From: Yponomeuta sedellus
Taxonomy: Eukaryota > Arthropoda > Insecta > Lepidoptera > Yponomeutidae
Reading direction: 5' to 3'
DNA: 64,000 bases
Assembly (NCBI GenBank): GCA_934045075.1
Contig: OW203731.1
Location: 15,013,062 to 15,077,061 of the forward strand
Shown: one piece after another, positions 40,216 through 49,937 of the stretch
Layout: the number at the start of each line of letters is the position of its first letter
Numbering within the stretch: position 1 is the stretch's first letter
Position numbers and translations under genes: made by a program
Notes under the pieces: generated by a model
What the model was told of the DNA's origin: nothing
The model's input: only the letters and a program-made list of their open reading frames with translations
Database searches by the model: none

Positions 40216-40536
40216 CTTTTATGGCTCCCGCTTCAATTTACTGGCCTAGGCCAGTAAAGTAAGTATGAAAATCCATTCCGTCCGCTGCTCTAACTTTTTA
40301 AATTTATTTACTAAAATTAAACTGACCAAGGAAAAATTACATACAGCCAACCACCTACTAAGTTCTGTAAGCATACTTGCAAGATAAAAAAAAAAACAAT
40401 CTATGGTATTGGTTTTTGTGCGGTTAAACATGGTGCTCAAATATGTTAGTGTATTTAAAAAATAAAAAAGGCGGCAAACTAAACAACTTTTTTCTGCTTG
40501 TTTTTTCTAATAATCATTTCATCGAAAATATTGAAA

Positions 40537-40677
40537 ATGAGTTCTAGTGACGAGAGTGATGCGGAAATTATGGACTGTACTCCGCCTAATTTGAGAAATG
40601 AAGCAAAATTAGCTATAGAGAATCTGTTACTGGCTAAAAGTAAAGAAAAATACATTTTTACGTTATTTTTTTCCTAA
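40537..40677 (+). pseudogene. Possible Crypton-like tyrosine recombinase, 5' fragment
   Basis: A 46-codon ORF (MSSSDESDAEIMDCTPPNLR ... LLLAKSKEKYIFTLFFS). The acidic start, the TPP-x-L motif and the LL-x-AKS-x-EKY block resemble the N-terminus of lepidopteran tyrosine-recombinase (Crypton-type) proteins as I remember them. The similarity stops after KEKY, where the frame runs into unrelated codons and TAA; this could be an exon end or a truncation. No catalytic part (R..H-x-x-R..Y) is nearby. An AT-rich leader precedes it. Confidence 0.35.
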
Positions 40678-40771
40678 TAAACTATTATTTCTTAATTACC
40701 TAGTAATTGTTTTAATATTAATATTTCCTCGCATTGTTTGAGAAAAACATTATACAATCCTCGGTCAGAAC

Positions 40772-40848
40772 AGGGATTGCAGGACTCGTTCTAGACGGCC
40801 TCATCTACGACTTGGCCGTCTATCCCAAACTCGTCCAGCAATCCCTTA
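40772..40848. repeat. Imperfect hairpin
   Basis: Outer arms AGGGATTGCAGGACTCG (40772) and CTCGTCCAGCAATCCCTT, inner perfect 9-bp arms TAGACGGCC (40792-40800) and GGCCGTCTA (40814-40822). Lies 95 bases after the recombinase-like ORF. Confidence 0.65.
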
Positions 40849-40979
40849 CTTCTCGGCCTCTGCAGTAATGTACTATTTGTTATTGTGGCGTGTGTACTGT
40901 GGCTATAATATATCTTTTTCTTCTTTTTCTTCTTCTATTAAGAATCAAGCTTTCCTTTAATTTAGATGAAAAACCGAAA

Positions 40980-41190
40980 ATCATAACATAACATTTACAT
41001 ACAGGCACATACATTGCTTCTGGCCCCACACTAGGATACCCTGTGTCGTGGGAACCAGAAACAACGACATCACAAACATGTAAACATCCAAGACCTGGAC
41101 TTTTTTTTTTGTTCCCAGCCGGGATTCGAACCCGGGACCTCTTGCATGGTAGGCAGACGCAGTACCGCTACGCCACAGAGGTCGTCATCA
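40980..41190 (-). mobile_element. T3 tRNA-like SINE
   Basis: On minus: GACGACCTCTGTGGCGTAGC, a CTGCCTACCATGCAAGAGG arm and GGGTTCGAATCCCGGCTGGG (box B), then a poly-A-rich joint and the body CATGTTTGTGATGTCGTTGT, GGTTCCCACGACACAGGG, CAATGTATGTGCCTG. Second copy: 45595-45785. Confidence 0.7.
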
Positions 41191-41261
41191 TGTTTTTGAC
41201 ATAATTATAACACTTTGCAATCTCGGCGACATTATGCTTGTCTTAACATAGATAAATACAT

Positions 41262-41485
41262 AACCTCACGCCTGTATCCGAGAGGGGTAGGCAGGGACCA
41301 GGGACTGCCACTTGCCACGATCCTGACAGCTCACCTTCGCTTCATCAACGTTCATAAGTCGTTGCATGGACGCACGCCGGTTCCGGGTACGTTTTGTCTT
41401 CTCCTTTGCTAATACATCACCTATTTGGTTGATTTATGTCCGCCTGGGCTGTCCCTAAGCAGCCCTTCCACTCACATTCGCAATA
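41262..41485 (-). repeat. Z-family LINE 3' end
   Basis: On plus: CCTCACGCCTGTATCCGAGA, CCAGGGACTGCCACTTGCCA, CGCTTCATCAACGTTCATAA, CGCACGCCGGTTCCGGGTAC, TGTCCGCCTGGGCTGTCCC. The longest Z copy here. Confidence 0.6.
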
Positions 41486-41589
41486 TTTATTTGTTTAGTC
41501 AAGTGGTTTGAACTCGTTACAATAACTTTTCAACGGTTTCGTGTTTCCGTTGCATCATAAACACGATGTATTTTTTTATGTAGCCTATA

Positions 41590-41685
41590 ACGTACTGCTG
41601 CAAGGCACATGCCTTCTCTCTGAGAAAGAGAATGGGCTTTGTTACCACGCGTGCCTACCGCGGATTGGCAATTTTACTCACACTA
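41590..41685 (-). repeat. R-family 3' end
   Basis: On plus: TGCAAGGCACATGCCTTCTC, TCTGAGAAAGAGAATGGGC, GTGCCTACCGCGGATTGGCA. It joins the next 5S-SINE fragment directly. Confidence 0.5.
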
Positions 41686-41687
41686 CT

Positions 41688-41822
41688 CCACCACGGGGGC
41701 CAAGTCCAGGTTAGTGGAGGATTGTACGACAGTGGCTGGCCTTACTGTCAGAATTTATCAAGCCGTACCAAGGGCCTCTGACGTGGATTAACGACTGCCA
41801 TTGCACGACAGCCGGGCCAGAT
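41688..41822 (-). repeat. 5S-derived SINE, internal fragment
   Basis: From CTCCACCACGGGGGCCAAGT to CATTGCACGACAGCCGG; both ends are missing. Confidence 0.6.
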
Positions 41823-41949
41823 ACTGGGCCGGCTTTCATTTTGTTTTATATAAAGTATAAAACAAAATATTTAAAATTATGCAATCTTCACAACCAACAG
41901 TATTGATACTTTCTTTTGCTATCCATTCTTCTAAGTCTGAAGCATAATA

Positions 41950-42010
41950 TGTATTAGGTTAGATTAGATTAGAACTCTTTATTGTACACACCAGAAAACA
42001 AAATACATAA
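41950..42010 (-). repeat. CR1-like LINE terminal tail
   Basis: On plus: TTAGATTAGATTAGAACTCT, TTATTGTACACACCAGAAAA. On minus this ends in AATAAAGAG and a (TCTAA)n tail. Confidence 0.45.
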
Positions 42011-42488
42011 AAACGCTTGTATTAACAAACTGCTTAAAACAAAATAATAATGATTAGCCGCAGGCATTCTGTAAATTATGGTATCGTTTTCATCATCATT
42101 TGCAAGTACTACCAACTGCTACGATCTCGCGGCAGCGTTTTTTTATCACAAAATCTCCAAGGCAGGCATAGCTCAAAGATTATTTTCACATTATAAAGGC
42201 ATTAAGGTAGGTAGGAGCTGAGTTTTCAACTACGGTTCGAAGTTAGACTAATATTTTATTCAGTCAAAGTCGTTTTATCTAGTTCCAGTTAAGTAGACTT
42301 GCTAACGGGGGATGTTACTTGCTTGAGCTAACGAGTAAAATAAGATAATTTAAGCCAGGTTATATGTAAAGTCTTATAAAGCAGATTAAGTCTGAAGTGG
42401 CTTGAATAAGTCTACACTAAAAAAGCTTAAAAAGAAAAGTACAAAAGAAGATTGTAAGCATATAAAATCGTCCTTTGTTTGCCATAGG
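42011..42488. other. Intergenic, nothing recognised
   Basis: No feature seen. Confidence 0.3.
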
Positions 42489-42707
42489 GCCATTTTCTGA
42501 ATTGAGAATTTCGTAAAGTAAATAGGTACTTGAGTAACTTTCCAACACTCTCTTTTCTGAAAAAAAAATTAAGACAGCAACACAGTTAACTATTTCCTAA
42601 GCGAAATTCTCAATACAGAAACTGGCCATAACTGAATACCTAGAAATGAACAAAGCGAATTCTCAATACAGAAACTGGCCATAACTGAATACCTAGAAAT
42701 GAACAAT
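42489..42707. mobile_element. MITE family M1, copy 2, with a duplicated end
   Basis: Left end GGGCCATTTTCTGAATTGAG, right end TTCTCAATACAGAAACTGGC. The right end and about 30 flanking bases are present twice in tandem (about 42600-42653 and 42654-42707), nearly identical, so this duplication is recent. Confidence 0.6.
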
Positions 42708-43017
42708 ACATTTCGGTTAAAAAGAAAATGTTTTCACAAACTCGCCTCACAAATTTCTTTACAAGGTACAACTAAGGTTCGACGGCTTCAACCTTAACAT
42801 TTAAGATTTTGCATCGTTGAGTACTGACTGTAAGTGGAAAATTCATTGTTCTGTCACGTGTACCTACTGGGAAAAGTCGCTACTTTTCGTTCTACCATTT
42901 ACCAACAAGTTTAAAAATATTTACACAATTTACTAGCCAGTTACTGACCATTTCATATTTTAAATCAGATTTCTTTCATAGAAGATCATATTTAGACGTA
43001 ATACGTTTTCATTAAGT

Positions 43018-43170
43018 GTAAGGGGAAGATAAAAAGTACCCGGAACCGGCGTGCGTACATGCATGAAGAATGAACGTTGATGAAGCGAAGGTGACCTGTC
43101 AGGATCGTGGCAAGTGGCAGTCCCTGGCCTCTGCCTACCCCTCTGGGATGCAGGCGCGAGTATTAGTTAA
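43018..43170 (+). repeat. Z-family LINE 3' end
   Basis: GTACCCGGAACCGGCGTGCG, GAACGTTGATGAAGCGAAGG, GGCAAGTGGCAGTCCCTGGC, CCTCTGGGATGCAGGCGCGA. Confidence 0.6.
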
Positions 43171-43349
43171 CACTTAATAAATATAATATAGGCGGCAAGT
43201 TATGTTATATTTATTAAGTGTTAACTGATTATAACAATAAACCTAACAGCTATCTTAGATAAACCCTTCATTGAGTTTCTACCTATGTTACTTTGAATTG
43301 GACGTTTCCCAGAATTTACCCCGAAAAATATCGTTCCAGTAAAGTGACT
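43171..43349. other. Small inverted repeat
   Basis: GTTAACACTTAATAAATATA (about 43168) and TATATTTATTAAGTGTTAAC (about 43207) can pair over some 20 bp around the loop ATATAGGCGGCAAGTTATGT. Confidence 0.6.
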
Positions 43350-43610
43350 AGCCGTGTGGTGTCGTCCTAGAGAATAGCACCAACCCAAATTCTTCCCGCG
43401 GGTGTCGTAAAAGGCGACTAAGGGACACAATCCGGGGGGTGGGCAGCAGCGCCCCCTGCAGTACAATTCCACCAAACTGCGATCCCAACCCGCATGCCCA
43501 GCGTGGGGATTATGGGCATTACTCTGCAATGATGGCACAACCTTGCGCTATGGCGCTTATTAGGGGAGGGCTATGTCCAGCAGTGGACTAATATAGCCTG
43601 AAGAAGAAAG
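43350..43610 (+). repeat. RTE-linked short element (SIDE type), copy 2
   Basis: Complete from GTGTGGTGTCGTCCTAGAGA through GTGTCGTAAAAGGCGACTAA and GGGCAGCAGCGCCCCCTGCA to TATAGCCTGAAGAAGAAA. Non-coding; ORFs here are short. Confidence 0.65.
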
Positions 43611-43619
43611 TGACTACTG

Positions 43620-44098
43620 TTAGTGGCATTTTTTCCGAGCGCTTAGCACTTTTGATATCATTCCTTTGTATATCCTTACTGCTGGGGCACGGGTCTCTTC
43701 CTGCATCGCAGGGAGGTTTGGCCATACTCCACCACGGGGGCCAAGTCCGGGTTGGTAGAGGATTGTAGCACAGTGGCGGGCCTTACTGTCAGAAGTTATC
43801 AAAACGCATATAAGGCGTCTGGCATGGCTTAACGACTGCCATTACATGACAGCCGGCACGGAAGCGCTCGGAAAAATGCCACTAGCGGTAGTCACGGGAC
43901 GATCTCCCCCATCCTGCTCCTGACGGCGCTTGTTGCTGCTTAACTCAAATGATTGGTTCCACTTCTTTTATTTTTAATGCAATAACCCGTGCTAAGGACT
44001 ATTTCAAAAACCTATGTAGAGGCTAAAAATTCCACCCATGCCAACCCATTGATTCCAATCACTCGGTTCGACTAGGTCTCGAGCGCTTCTTTACAGCC
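43620..44098 (-). mobile_element. 5S-derived SINE, interrupted by a T1 fragment
   Basis: A minus-strand copy from CTCGAGACCTAGTCG... (5' end near 44090) to ATATACAAAGGAATG. At about 43966-44042 a T1 piece (TTTTTAATGCAATAACCCGT to TAAAAATTCCACCCATGCC) is nested in the 5' region. The SINE block CGATTGATTCCA is found on both sides in diverged form, which fits a target duplication. Confidence 0.65.
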
Positions 44099-44552
44099 TT
44101 AAGCTTATGTATTGCAATGTTCTTCTAGACTTTACCCTAGTTAAAAAGTCGGGTTTTTATTTCCACAATATTTTCTAGTTATTTTAATATTTTTGGTGTT
44201 TTTTTTTGTAAACGATATGACAGTTGACGATAAACGGACAGTGGTTGGAATCAAGATCCCTCATTTGATACCGTAATAATATTATTATATCAGTATCAGT
44301 TCAGCCGTTTGCCAATGCGTGGTCATAAAGAAACACTATACGAACATTACCAATGTACATACATTATCTTTTGTGCAATTAATAATTATAATACATAAAC
44401 ACACTTCTCTTGCAATAGGTTGAGAATACTTTCTCCTGATATTATAACTCAATCTCATTACCCAGACCCGGCTCATTACCTCTCGAAGTAGTAACAGCTC
44501 GCATTTGCCATACTAATTTCAGGGTTATTTTCTTATTTATACTCTATGTTGA
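44099..44552. other. Intergenic, nothing recognised
   Basis: No feature seen. Confidence 0.3.
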
Positions 44553-44910
44553 TCATCATCAACCCATTATGTCCCCACCGAGGGACACGGGTCTCTTCCC
44601 TGAGAAAGGTATAGGCCATATTCCACCACGGAGGCCAAGTCCGGATTTCTGGAGGCTTGCAAAACTATTGGCTGGTCTTACTGACAGAAGTTTTCAAGCT
44701 TGCCTTAACGACGTCTATCGCATCATCTTATATGGCATCTATCGACGGCAGCCGGCCCCAACTGCTTAACGTGTCTTGCGAAGCACGGAACCGCTCGGAA
44801 AAATGCCACTAGCGTTAGTCATAGATGGTTTACCCATCCATGAACTGAACACGCCCTGTGTTGCTTAACCGTCGTGATTGTTCAAGATCACTCAGGCAGC
44901 TACGAGCGAT
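44553..44910 (-). mobile_element. 5S-derived SINE, 5S-near subfamily
   Basis: On minus: CGCTCGTAGCTGCCTGAGTG, GTTAAGCAACACAGGGCGTG and ATGGATGGGTAAACC. The 3' tail is a short GATGATGAT run. Structure as at 13266. Confidence 0.7.
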
Positions 44911-44929
44911 AAGAACAATTTATGTTATT

Positions 44930-45135
44930 TGAAAAAACCTATTTAGAGGCTAAAAAAATCCACCCATGCCGGGATTCGAACCCGCGACCTCTGGCTATCC
45001 GTGTACCGTATACCGTGGCTATCTGGCACGGATAGCCAGAGGTCGCGGGTTCGAATCCCGGCATGGGTGGAATTTTTAGCCTCTATATAGGTTTTTTTAA
45101 AATTTTAGCACGGGTTAGTGCATTAAAAAAATAGT
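44930..45135. mobile_element. T1 SINE, snapback form
   Basis: The antisense half (CCTATTTAGAGGCTAAAAAA ... CGAACCCGCGACCTCTGGC) meets the sense half (GGCACGGATAGCCAGAGGTC ... GCATGGGTGGAATTTTTAGC) inside the anticodon arm; between them is a short ACCGTATACCGTGGCTATC linker. Arms are about 75 bp and nearly perfect. Confidence 0.75.
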
Positions 45136-45594
45136 ATAATTTATCTTATGTTGTTTCATTTATTTTTATATTTCAATCTGGAACTGCGTATTCTGAAAAA
45201 TTTTTTTTTTATTAAATCCGCAAAACCTGTTATATGTTTCTTTAAACCTATTGTTTGTTAACAAAACATGTGTCTTTACTATTTTTTAATGCTATATTTC
45301 CATTTTAAAAAAGAACTACATTTTTACGCTTACCTATTCTGATTCGCTTTGGCGCTTGTAGTCTCTGACTAATTATAAATCAGTAGCTAATGATATGTAA
45401 ATCGATGCTCAAATTATCTACGGATAAGTCAAGCGATATGGCACAATTAATTGACCGAACATCTGCACAAAGGATATGATCATGGACAGGTCCATATTAA
45501 TCTAGTTGAGAGGCCTAATAGAGATGTATGCGGTTAGAAGTATGGTTTCGGTCTTAATTCATTCACTAGCTGTGCTCGAGATAAATATTATCTT
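45136..45594. other. Intergenic, nothing recognised
   Basis: No feature seen. Confidence 0.3.
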
Positions 45595-45785
45595 CTGTGT
45601 AAATGCTCCTTTAACACTTACATACTGGCACATACATTGCTTCGTGTCATGGGAACCAGAAACAACGACATCACAAACATGTAAACATCCGAGACCTAGG
45701 GTTTTTATTATGTCCCCAGCCGAAGTCCGAACCCGGGACCTATTGCAAGGTAGGCAGATGCGCTACCGCTGCGCCACAGAGGTCG
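45595..45785 (-). mobile_element. T3 tRNA-like SINE, second copy
   Basis: As at 40980: on plus ACATACTGGCACATACATTG, GGAACCAGAAACAACGACAT, GAACCCGGGACCTATTGCAA, CTACCGCTGCGCCACAGAGG. Shorter in the middle and decayed at box B. Confidence 0.65.
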
Positions 45786-46060
45786 TCTTCCTCTTCTTCT
45801 TCTTCAGGCTATATTATGTAGTCCACTGCTGGACATAGCCCTCCCCTAATGACAGCCATAGCGCCCTGTCTTCAGCTTGCCGCATCCAGCATCTGCCGGC
45901 AGTTTTTCGCAGATCGTCGTCCCACCTGGTCGGAGGGCGTGCTACACTACGTTTTCCGAGTCGCGGTCTCCACTCAAGAACACGTTTACTCCAACAGTTG
46001 TCGGTTCTTCGCGAGATATGGGCAGCCCAGCCAGAGGTCGCCTAAGCTTTATCAATTCAA
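45786..46060 (-). repeat. RTE-like LINE 3' end
   Basis: (GAA)n tail at its left; on plus the blocks GGCTATATTATGTAGTCCAC, TAATGACAGCCATAGCGCCC, GCATCCAGCATCTGCCGGCA, GTCCCACCTGGTCGGAGGGC and CGGTCTCCACTCAAGAACAC. Counterpart of 47757-48015, which lies inverted 1.7 kb away. Confidence 0.65.
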
Positions 46061-46082
46061 CATTCTTTTGGTAGACTATACG

Positions 46083-46195
46083 TCCGAATACAGGGCACAT
46101 GCCTACCAGGCGCACCCGCCGCGGATTGGCAATTTCAAGCACTGAGGTATTTCAACACCTCAGGCTCTCATGTTTCTTCACGATGTTATTACAGC
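46083..46195 (-). repeat. R-family 3' end
   Basis: GCGGATTGGCAATTTCAAGC, ACTGAGGTATTTCAACACCT, TTTCTTCACGATGTTATT on plus. Confidence 0.5.
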
Positions 46196-46209
46196 CTCAA
46201 TTATTATAT

Positions 46210-46635
46210 ATTAGACGGCCTCGGGGGCGCAGAGGTTTGGCACGCTGACTGTAAAACCTTAGGTCTCGGGTTCAATCCCCGACCGGGCTGAACTAGGAAA
46301 CGAACTTTTCTAGTTTTTCTCGGGTCTTGGATGTTATCTATGTATTTATTGTATTAAATTTATTGTCGAGTTAGCACTTATAACATAAGTAATTTCACTG
46401 ATGCCGGTGAGTCGCCCATTAGCTCAGTTGGAAGACCGCTGGCACGGTTAGCCAGAGGTCGCGGGTTCGGATCCCGGAACGGGTGGAGTTTTTCGCCTCT
46501 AAGTAGGATTTTAAAATTGTTCCTGGCACGGGTTAGTGCGATAAAAAGAATATAAACAAGTAATTTAGTTGTACTTAGTACAGGTTTAACGAGATCTGTG
46601 TTATATGTCCATGAATATTTGTTTATTTATTTATT
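46210..46635 (+). mobile_element. T2 tRNA-like SINE, interrupted
   Basis: GACGGCCTCGGGGGCGCAGA, GCTGACTGTAAAACCTTAGG, GTCTCGGGTTCAATCCCCGA; then GTCGAGTTAGCACTTATAAC, the nested T1 copy, and the remainder GAGATCTGTGTTATATGTCC ... TTATTTATTTATTGG. Confidence 0.7.
46396..46557 (+). mobile_element. T1 tRNA-like SINE nested in T2
   Basis: Flanked by AAGTAATTT (46387-46395 and 46558-46566), a 9-bp target duplication. The copy is 5'-truncated (starts CACTGATGCCGGTGAG) and ends with the tail CACGGGTTAGTGCGATAAAA. T1 is therefore the younger of the two. Confidence 0.8.
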
Positions 46636-46882
46636 GGTCGTGAAACAACGCCGGGGAGCCATATAGCGAAATATACTGGCTTTGTGCTCGAGACGCTTCT
46701 ACTGGACTACAAGCTCATCTCGAGCGAGTAAAGTTATTTAGGGAATTCCGTTCCAAACTCAATAGCGCCTTACACCTAGAGCCAAGTGTTAGCATATTCA
46801 ATGGTTTTGGCATAAAGGTAAGGCTATATTGAATAGTGTAAGTTACTTGATTTTATGGATAAAACTCATAGCTTGTCGGGAT
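46636..46882. other. Intergenic, nothing recognised
   Basis: Short unassigned stretch. Confidence 0.3.
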
Positions 46883-47238
46883 CGCTCGTAGCCCGGGCTG
46901 CCTAAGTGATCTTAAGCGATCACAAAGGTTAAGCAACATAGGGCGAGTTTACTGCAAGGATGAGTGACCGTCTATGACTAACGCTAGATGGCATTTTTCT
47001 GAGCAGTTACGTGCTTCCCAAGCCACGTTAAGCTGGCTGCCGTCGATAGATGGCAGTCGTTAAGCCAAGAGGCCTTAGGGTGACTTGAAAACTTCTGACA
47101 GTAAGACCAGCCACTAGTCTTGCAGGCCTTCACCGATTCGGACTTGGCCTCCGTGGTGGAGTTCGGCCTATACCTTCCTCAGAGAAGAGACCCGTGCGTC
47201 TCGGTGGGAACATATAGGTTGATGATGGTGATGAACAT
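46883..47238 (+). mobile_element. 5S-derived SINE, 5S-near subfamily
   Basis: CGCTCGTAGCCCGGGCTGCC, GTGATCTTAAGCGATCACAA, GGTTAAGCAACATAGGGCGA, AAGGATGAGTGACCG; 3' tail GTTGATGATGGTGATGA. Confidence 0.75.
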
Positions 47239-47756
47239 TTTAGGTTGATGATAGATGATAAACTGGACTGGACTCAACTCAATGAATTGAAAAACTGGTC
47301 TACACGCTGAAATCTGGGTATGGTTTGAAAATCGCGGTTAATTAATTAATAATAAAAATTGCAACCTATTTAGATATTTTTTTTCATTCTAGACGTAAAA
47401 TAAGAAGACACGGCCGGCAAATCTTGTTTCGAGCTAATTGAACGTTTCTCGAAAAATTCGCGAGTATTTAATGCATATTATTAATTTGCCGCTCCGTACA
47501 TCAGAACAATGATCCGCGTACTCGCTGCGCGCAGGCGCTGCTCTAGCCAGCTCCTTCTGATTGCAATGAAGTTCATCGCAAAATATTTATGAAATTGCCT
47601 TTTTTTTAAATACAAACTGGCGTATTCGATAGTTATTCTTTAAGCACGTTTGATTTGCTATGTCTTTCAAGCCACCCAACATTTGTGCTATATTTGTCTA
47701 CGCGTCTGTAGGCACAGACGCGTACGCAGAGTACGCGGTAGAAAAAGCACCAGAGA
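47239..47756. other. Intergenic, nothing recognised
   Basis: No feature seen. Confidence 0.3.
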
Positions 47757-48015
47757 ATTAGCAAGCTGAAGTGGCAGTGAGCTGGCCATGTCTTGCGAAG
47801 AAACGTCAACTGTTGGAGTAAACGTGTTCTTGAGTGGAGACCGCGACTCGGCAAACGAAGTGTAGGACGCCCTCCGACCAGGTGGGATGACGATCTGCGA
47901 AAAACTGCAGGCAGATGCTGGATGCGGCAAGCTGAAGACAGAGCGCTATGGCGCTCATTAGGGGAGGGCTATGTCCATCAGCAGTAGACTTCATAATATA
48001 GCCTGAAGAAGAACC
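47757..48015 (+). pseudogene. RTE-like LINE, C-terminal coding end
   Basis: The best-kept copy of this family: a 64-codon ORF (47793-47987) reads RRNVNCWSKRVLEWRPRLGK, RSVGRPPTRWDDDLRK and AEDRALWRSLGEGYV. This is the C-terminal tail of RTE-type endonuclease/reverse-transcriptase proteins (GRPPTRW, then an LGEAYV end). It is followed by TAATATAGCCTGAAGAAGAA. Everything upstream, including endonuclease and RT, is missing. Confidence 0.7.
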
Positions 48016-48200
48016 AGAAGAAGAGAACCAATGCGATGGATAGACCAAGTTAAGTCCACTGTGGACCGCTGGTATAGCGGGTTGTCAGAGTGGCATTTAG
48101 CCGAGAGGTATGGGAAGACATCGTGAGGCGCGCAAGATCAGCCTACAATAGAGCCTCTTCATGAGGATGACAAGCGCACTGATCAAGAAGAAGAGGTCTA
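48016..48200 (+). pseudogene. LINE C-terminal fragment, other family
   Basis: AGAGAACCAATGCGATGGAT encodes EPMRWIDQVKS, a C-terminal pattern of LINE proteins (RW-x-DQ/DD). It ends in GATCAAGAAGAAGAGG. Frame-broken. Confidence 0.45.
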
Positions 48201-48821
48201 GTAAAATGGTAGTCTTAGTATGTATTGTTCGAACATCAAAATTGTTCAAAATAAATTTCCCAAAGAAATTTTCACGCAAAATAAATATTGCCAGCTACGA
48301 GTTACGTAAAGAGAGAAAAAAAACTGCCAAAGTAGGTAGATCAACTACGGCCCTCCATACTGTTGTTCTAAGTGAAAAGGTCGTATCTCAACCTGTTATG
48401 TATAGCAGACAGATTTTTTGACTTAGCTGGACGGAATAGAGGTTACGGCCTAACGCTTCAGGACAATAATACTTTCGAAAATTTAATAAAACGCAATGCG
48501 GGACTCACTGCGTCAAAGCAAGACTTCGCAGCCGTCCAGAAGCTCTACAGAACAGGAGACGCAGCTTTCCACACTCGACCTAAGCACACCGATCCAATTG
48601 CATCGTAAACAGGACGTTACTCTATCCATTACAGGACTAATGCACGCGCTTCCTTCGGCGCACCTTCAATTATTCAAGAGCGGAAGCACTCTAATTATAT
48701 TGGCTGTCGCCGCGCAATGAGCTAGGTTATCACGTAATTGATAGGCATAGAAGAACCAGCGGATATAATTGTTTTGTTTGGGTTGTGTTGAGGATTATAA
48801 TTAAAACATTTCTTCTCCGCG
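48201..48821. other. Intergenic, weak ORFs
   Basis: Overlapping plus-strand ORFs of 74-86 codons (48161-48421, 48372-48608, 48496-48720) have no domain I recognise. Confidence 0.25.
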
Positions 48822-48957
48822 ATCCTTGACCCGCGACCTCTGGCTATTCGTGCCAGAGGTCGGGGGTTCAAATCCTGGCATGGGTGGAATTTTCAGCCTC
48901 TAAATAGGTTTTTTAAAATTGTCCTTAGCACGGGTTGGTGCATTAAAAATAATATAA
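48822..48957. mobile_element. T1 SINE, snapback form
   Basis: Antisense CCGCGACCTCTGGCTATTCG joins sense TGCCAGAGGTCGGGGGTTCA and runs on to GGTGCATTAAAAATAATAT. The turn lies in the anticodon arm, as at 14862 and 45020. Confidence 0.7.
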
Positions 48958-49104
48958 TTATATGAAATTGTTATATGAAGTGATGTTGTCATATAACGTG
49001 TTTCCTTCGTGGTTCTTTGGCCTTGAAAATAACAATAGCCATCGTTATCTTCATGGTCAGCACTGAGGAGTTAGTAATTATTTTCCTAAATATTCAATCC
49101 GATG

Positions 49105-49198
49105 CACCTAAGTGCCATTTCAAAACAGTCATGGTTGTGAAATGGCACTTAGTGATACTGTGACAACTTGATGTAGATTGCAAAATCGATTATCCCAC
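49105..49198. repeat. Hairpin and left direct repeat
   Basis: CTAAGTGCCATTTCA (49109) and TGAAATGGCACTTAG (49138) form a 15-bp stem. The right half, with the following AGATTGCAAAATCGATTATC, recurs at 49496-49580 on the far side of the next element. Confidence 0.65.
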
Positions 49199-49199
49199 A

Positions 49200-49478
49200 G
49201 ATTCTTCTTCTTCAGGATATATTAATATATTAGTCCACTGCTGGACATAGCCTTCCCCTAATGAGCGTCATAGCGCAAGGTTGTGCCATCATTGAGGGGG
49301 GAAAGCCCATAATCCCGCAGGGCATTCGGGTTAGGGATCGCAGTTTGGTGGAATCGTACTGCAGGGGGCGCTGCTGCCTATCCCCGGTTTGTGTCCCTTA
49401 GTAGCTTTTTACGACACCAGCGGGAAGAATTTGAGTTGGTGCTATTCTCTAGGCCGACACCACACAGCACAGTCACGA
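49200..49478 (-). repeat. RTE-linked short element (SIDE type), copy 3
   Basis: A minus-strand copy: (GAA)n tail at left, TAATGAGCGTCATAGCGCAA, GCCATCATTGAGG, GGGGGCGCTGCTGCCTATCC, TCTCTAGGCCGACACCACAC at right. It lies between the two direct repeats. Confidence 0.65.
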
Positions 49479-49495
49479 TCACATGACGAACCTCA

Positions 49496-49585
49496 AAACA
49501 GTCATGGTTGTGAAATGGCACTTAGGTATGATATGTACCTACTGCGACAACGATGTAGATTGCGAAATCGATTGTCCCATAGTTT
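49496..49585 (+). repeat. Right direct repeat
   Basis: AAACAGTCATGGTTGTGAAA, TGGCACTTAGGTATGATATG and AGATTGCGAAATCGATTGTC, an about 80-bp duplicate of 49124-49198. Confidence 0.65.
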
Positions 49586-49624
49586 AATTTATGCTTTACA
49601 GTGATAATTAGATAGACATTTCAT

Positions 49625-49735
49625 TTTAGCGAAGGGCGAGATAAATACTACATGAAACCGGCGTGCGTGCATGCAGGGACTAATGAAATTTGATGAAGCT
49701 AAAGAGGATTGTTCAGCGCCTCGATTATGGAACTT
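49625..49735 (+). repeat. Z-family fragment
   Basis: GAAACCGGCGTGCGTGCATG, AAATTTGATGAAGCTAAAG. Confidence 0.45.
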
Positions 49736-49759
49736 TTAACTTATACATCTGTTATATTA

Positions 49760-49937
49760 TTTTAATGCACTAACCCGTGCTAAAGAATATTGTAAAGAGG
49801 TTCGAAATTTCACTGATGCCGGTGAGTCGCCCATTAGCTCAGTTGGAAAGAGCGCTGGCACGGAGAGCCAGAGGTCGCGGGTTCGAATCCCGGCATGGGT
49901 GGAATTTTTAGCCTCTACATAGGTTTTTAAAATTAAA
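49760..49937 (+). mobile_element. T1 tRNA-like SINE with inverted tail at 5' end
   Basis: TTTTAATGCACTAACCCGTG (antisense tail) joins the head AATATTGTAAAGAGGTTCGA; then a well-kept tRNA-like unit, TTAGCTCAGTTGGAAAGAGCG, CGGGTTCGAATCCCGG, up to TACATAGGTTTTTAAA. Confidence 0.75.

Noticed and set aside
43350..43610. HDV-like ribozyme in the RTE-SIDE 5' end
   Set aside because: GTCG/CGAC and GGTG/CACC stems are visible, but I could not build P1, P2 and P4 in the right nesting with a catalytic cytosine.
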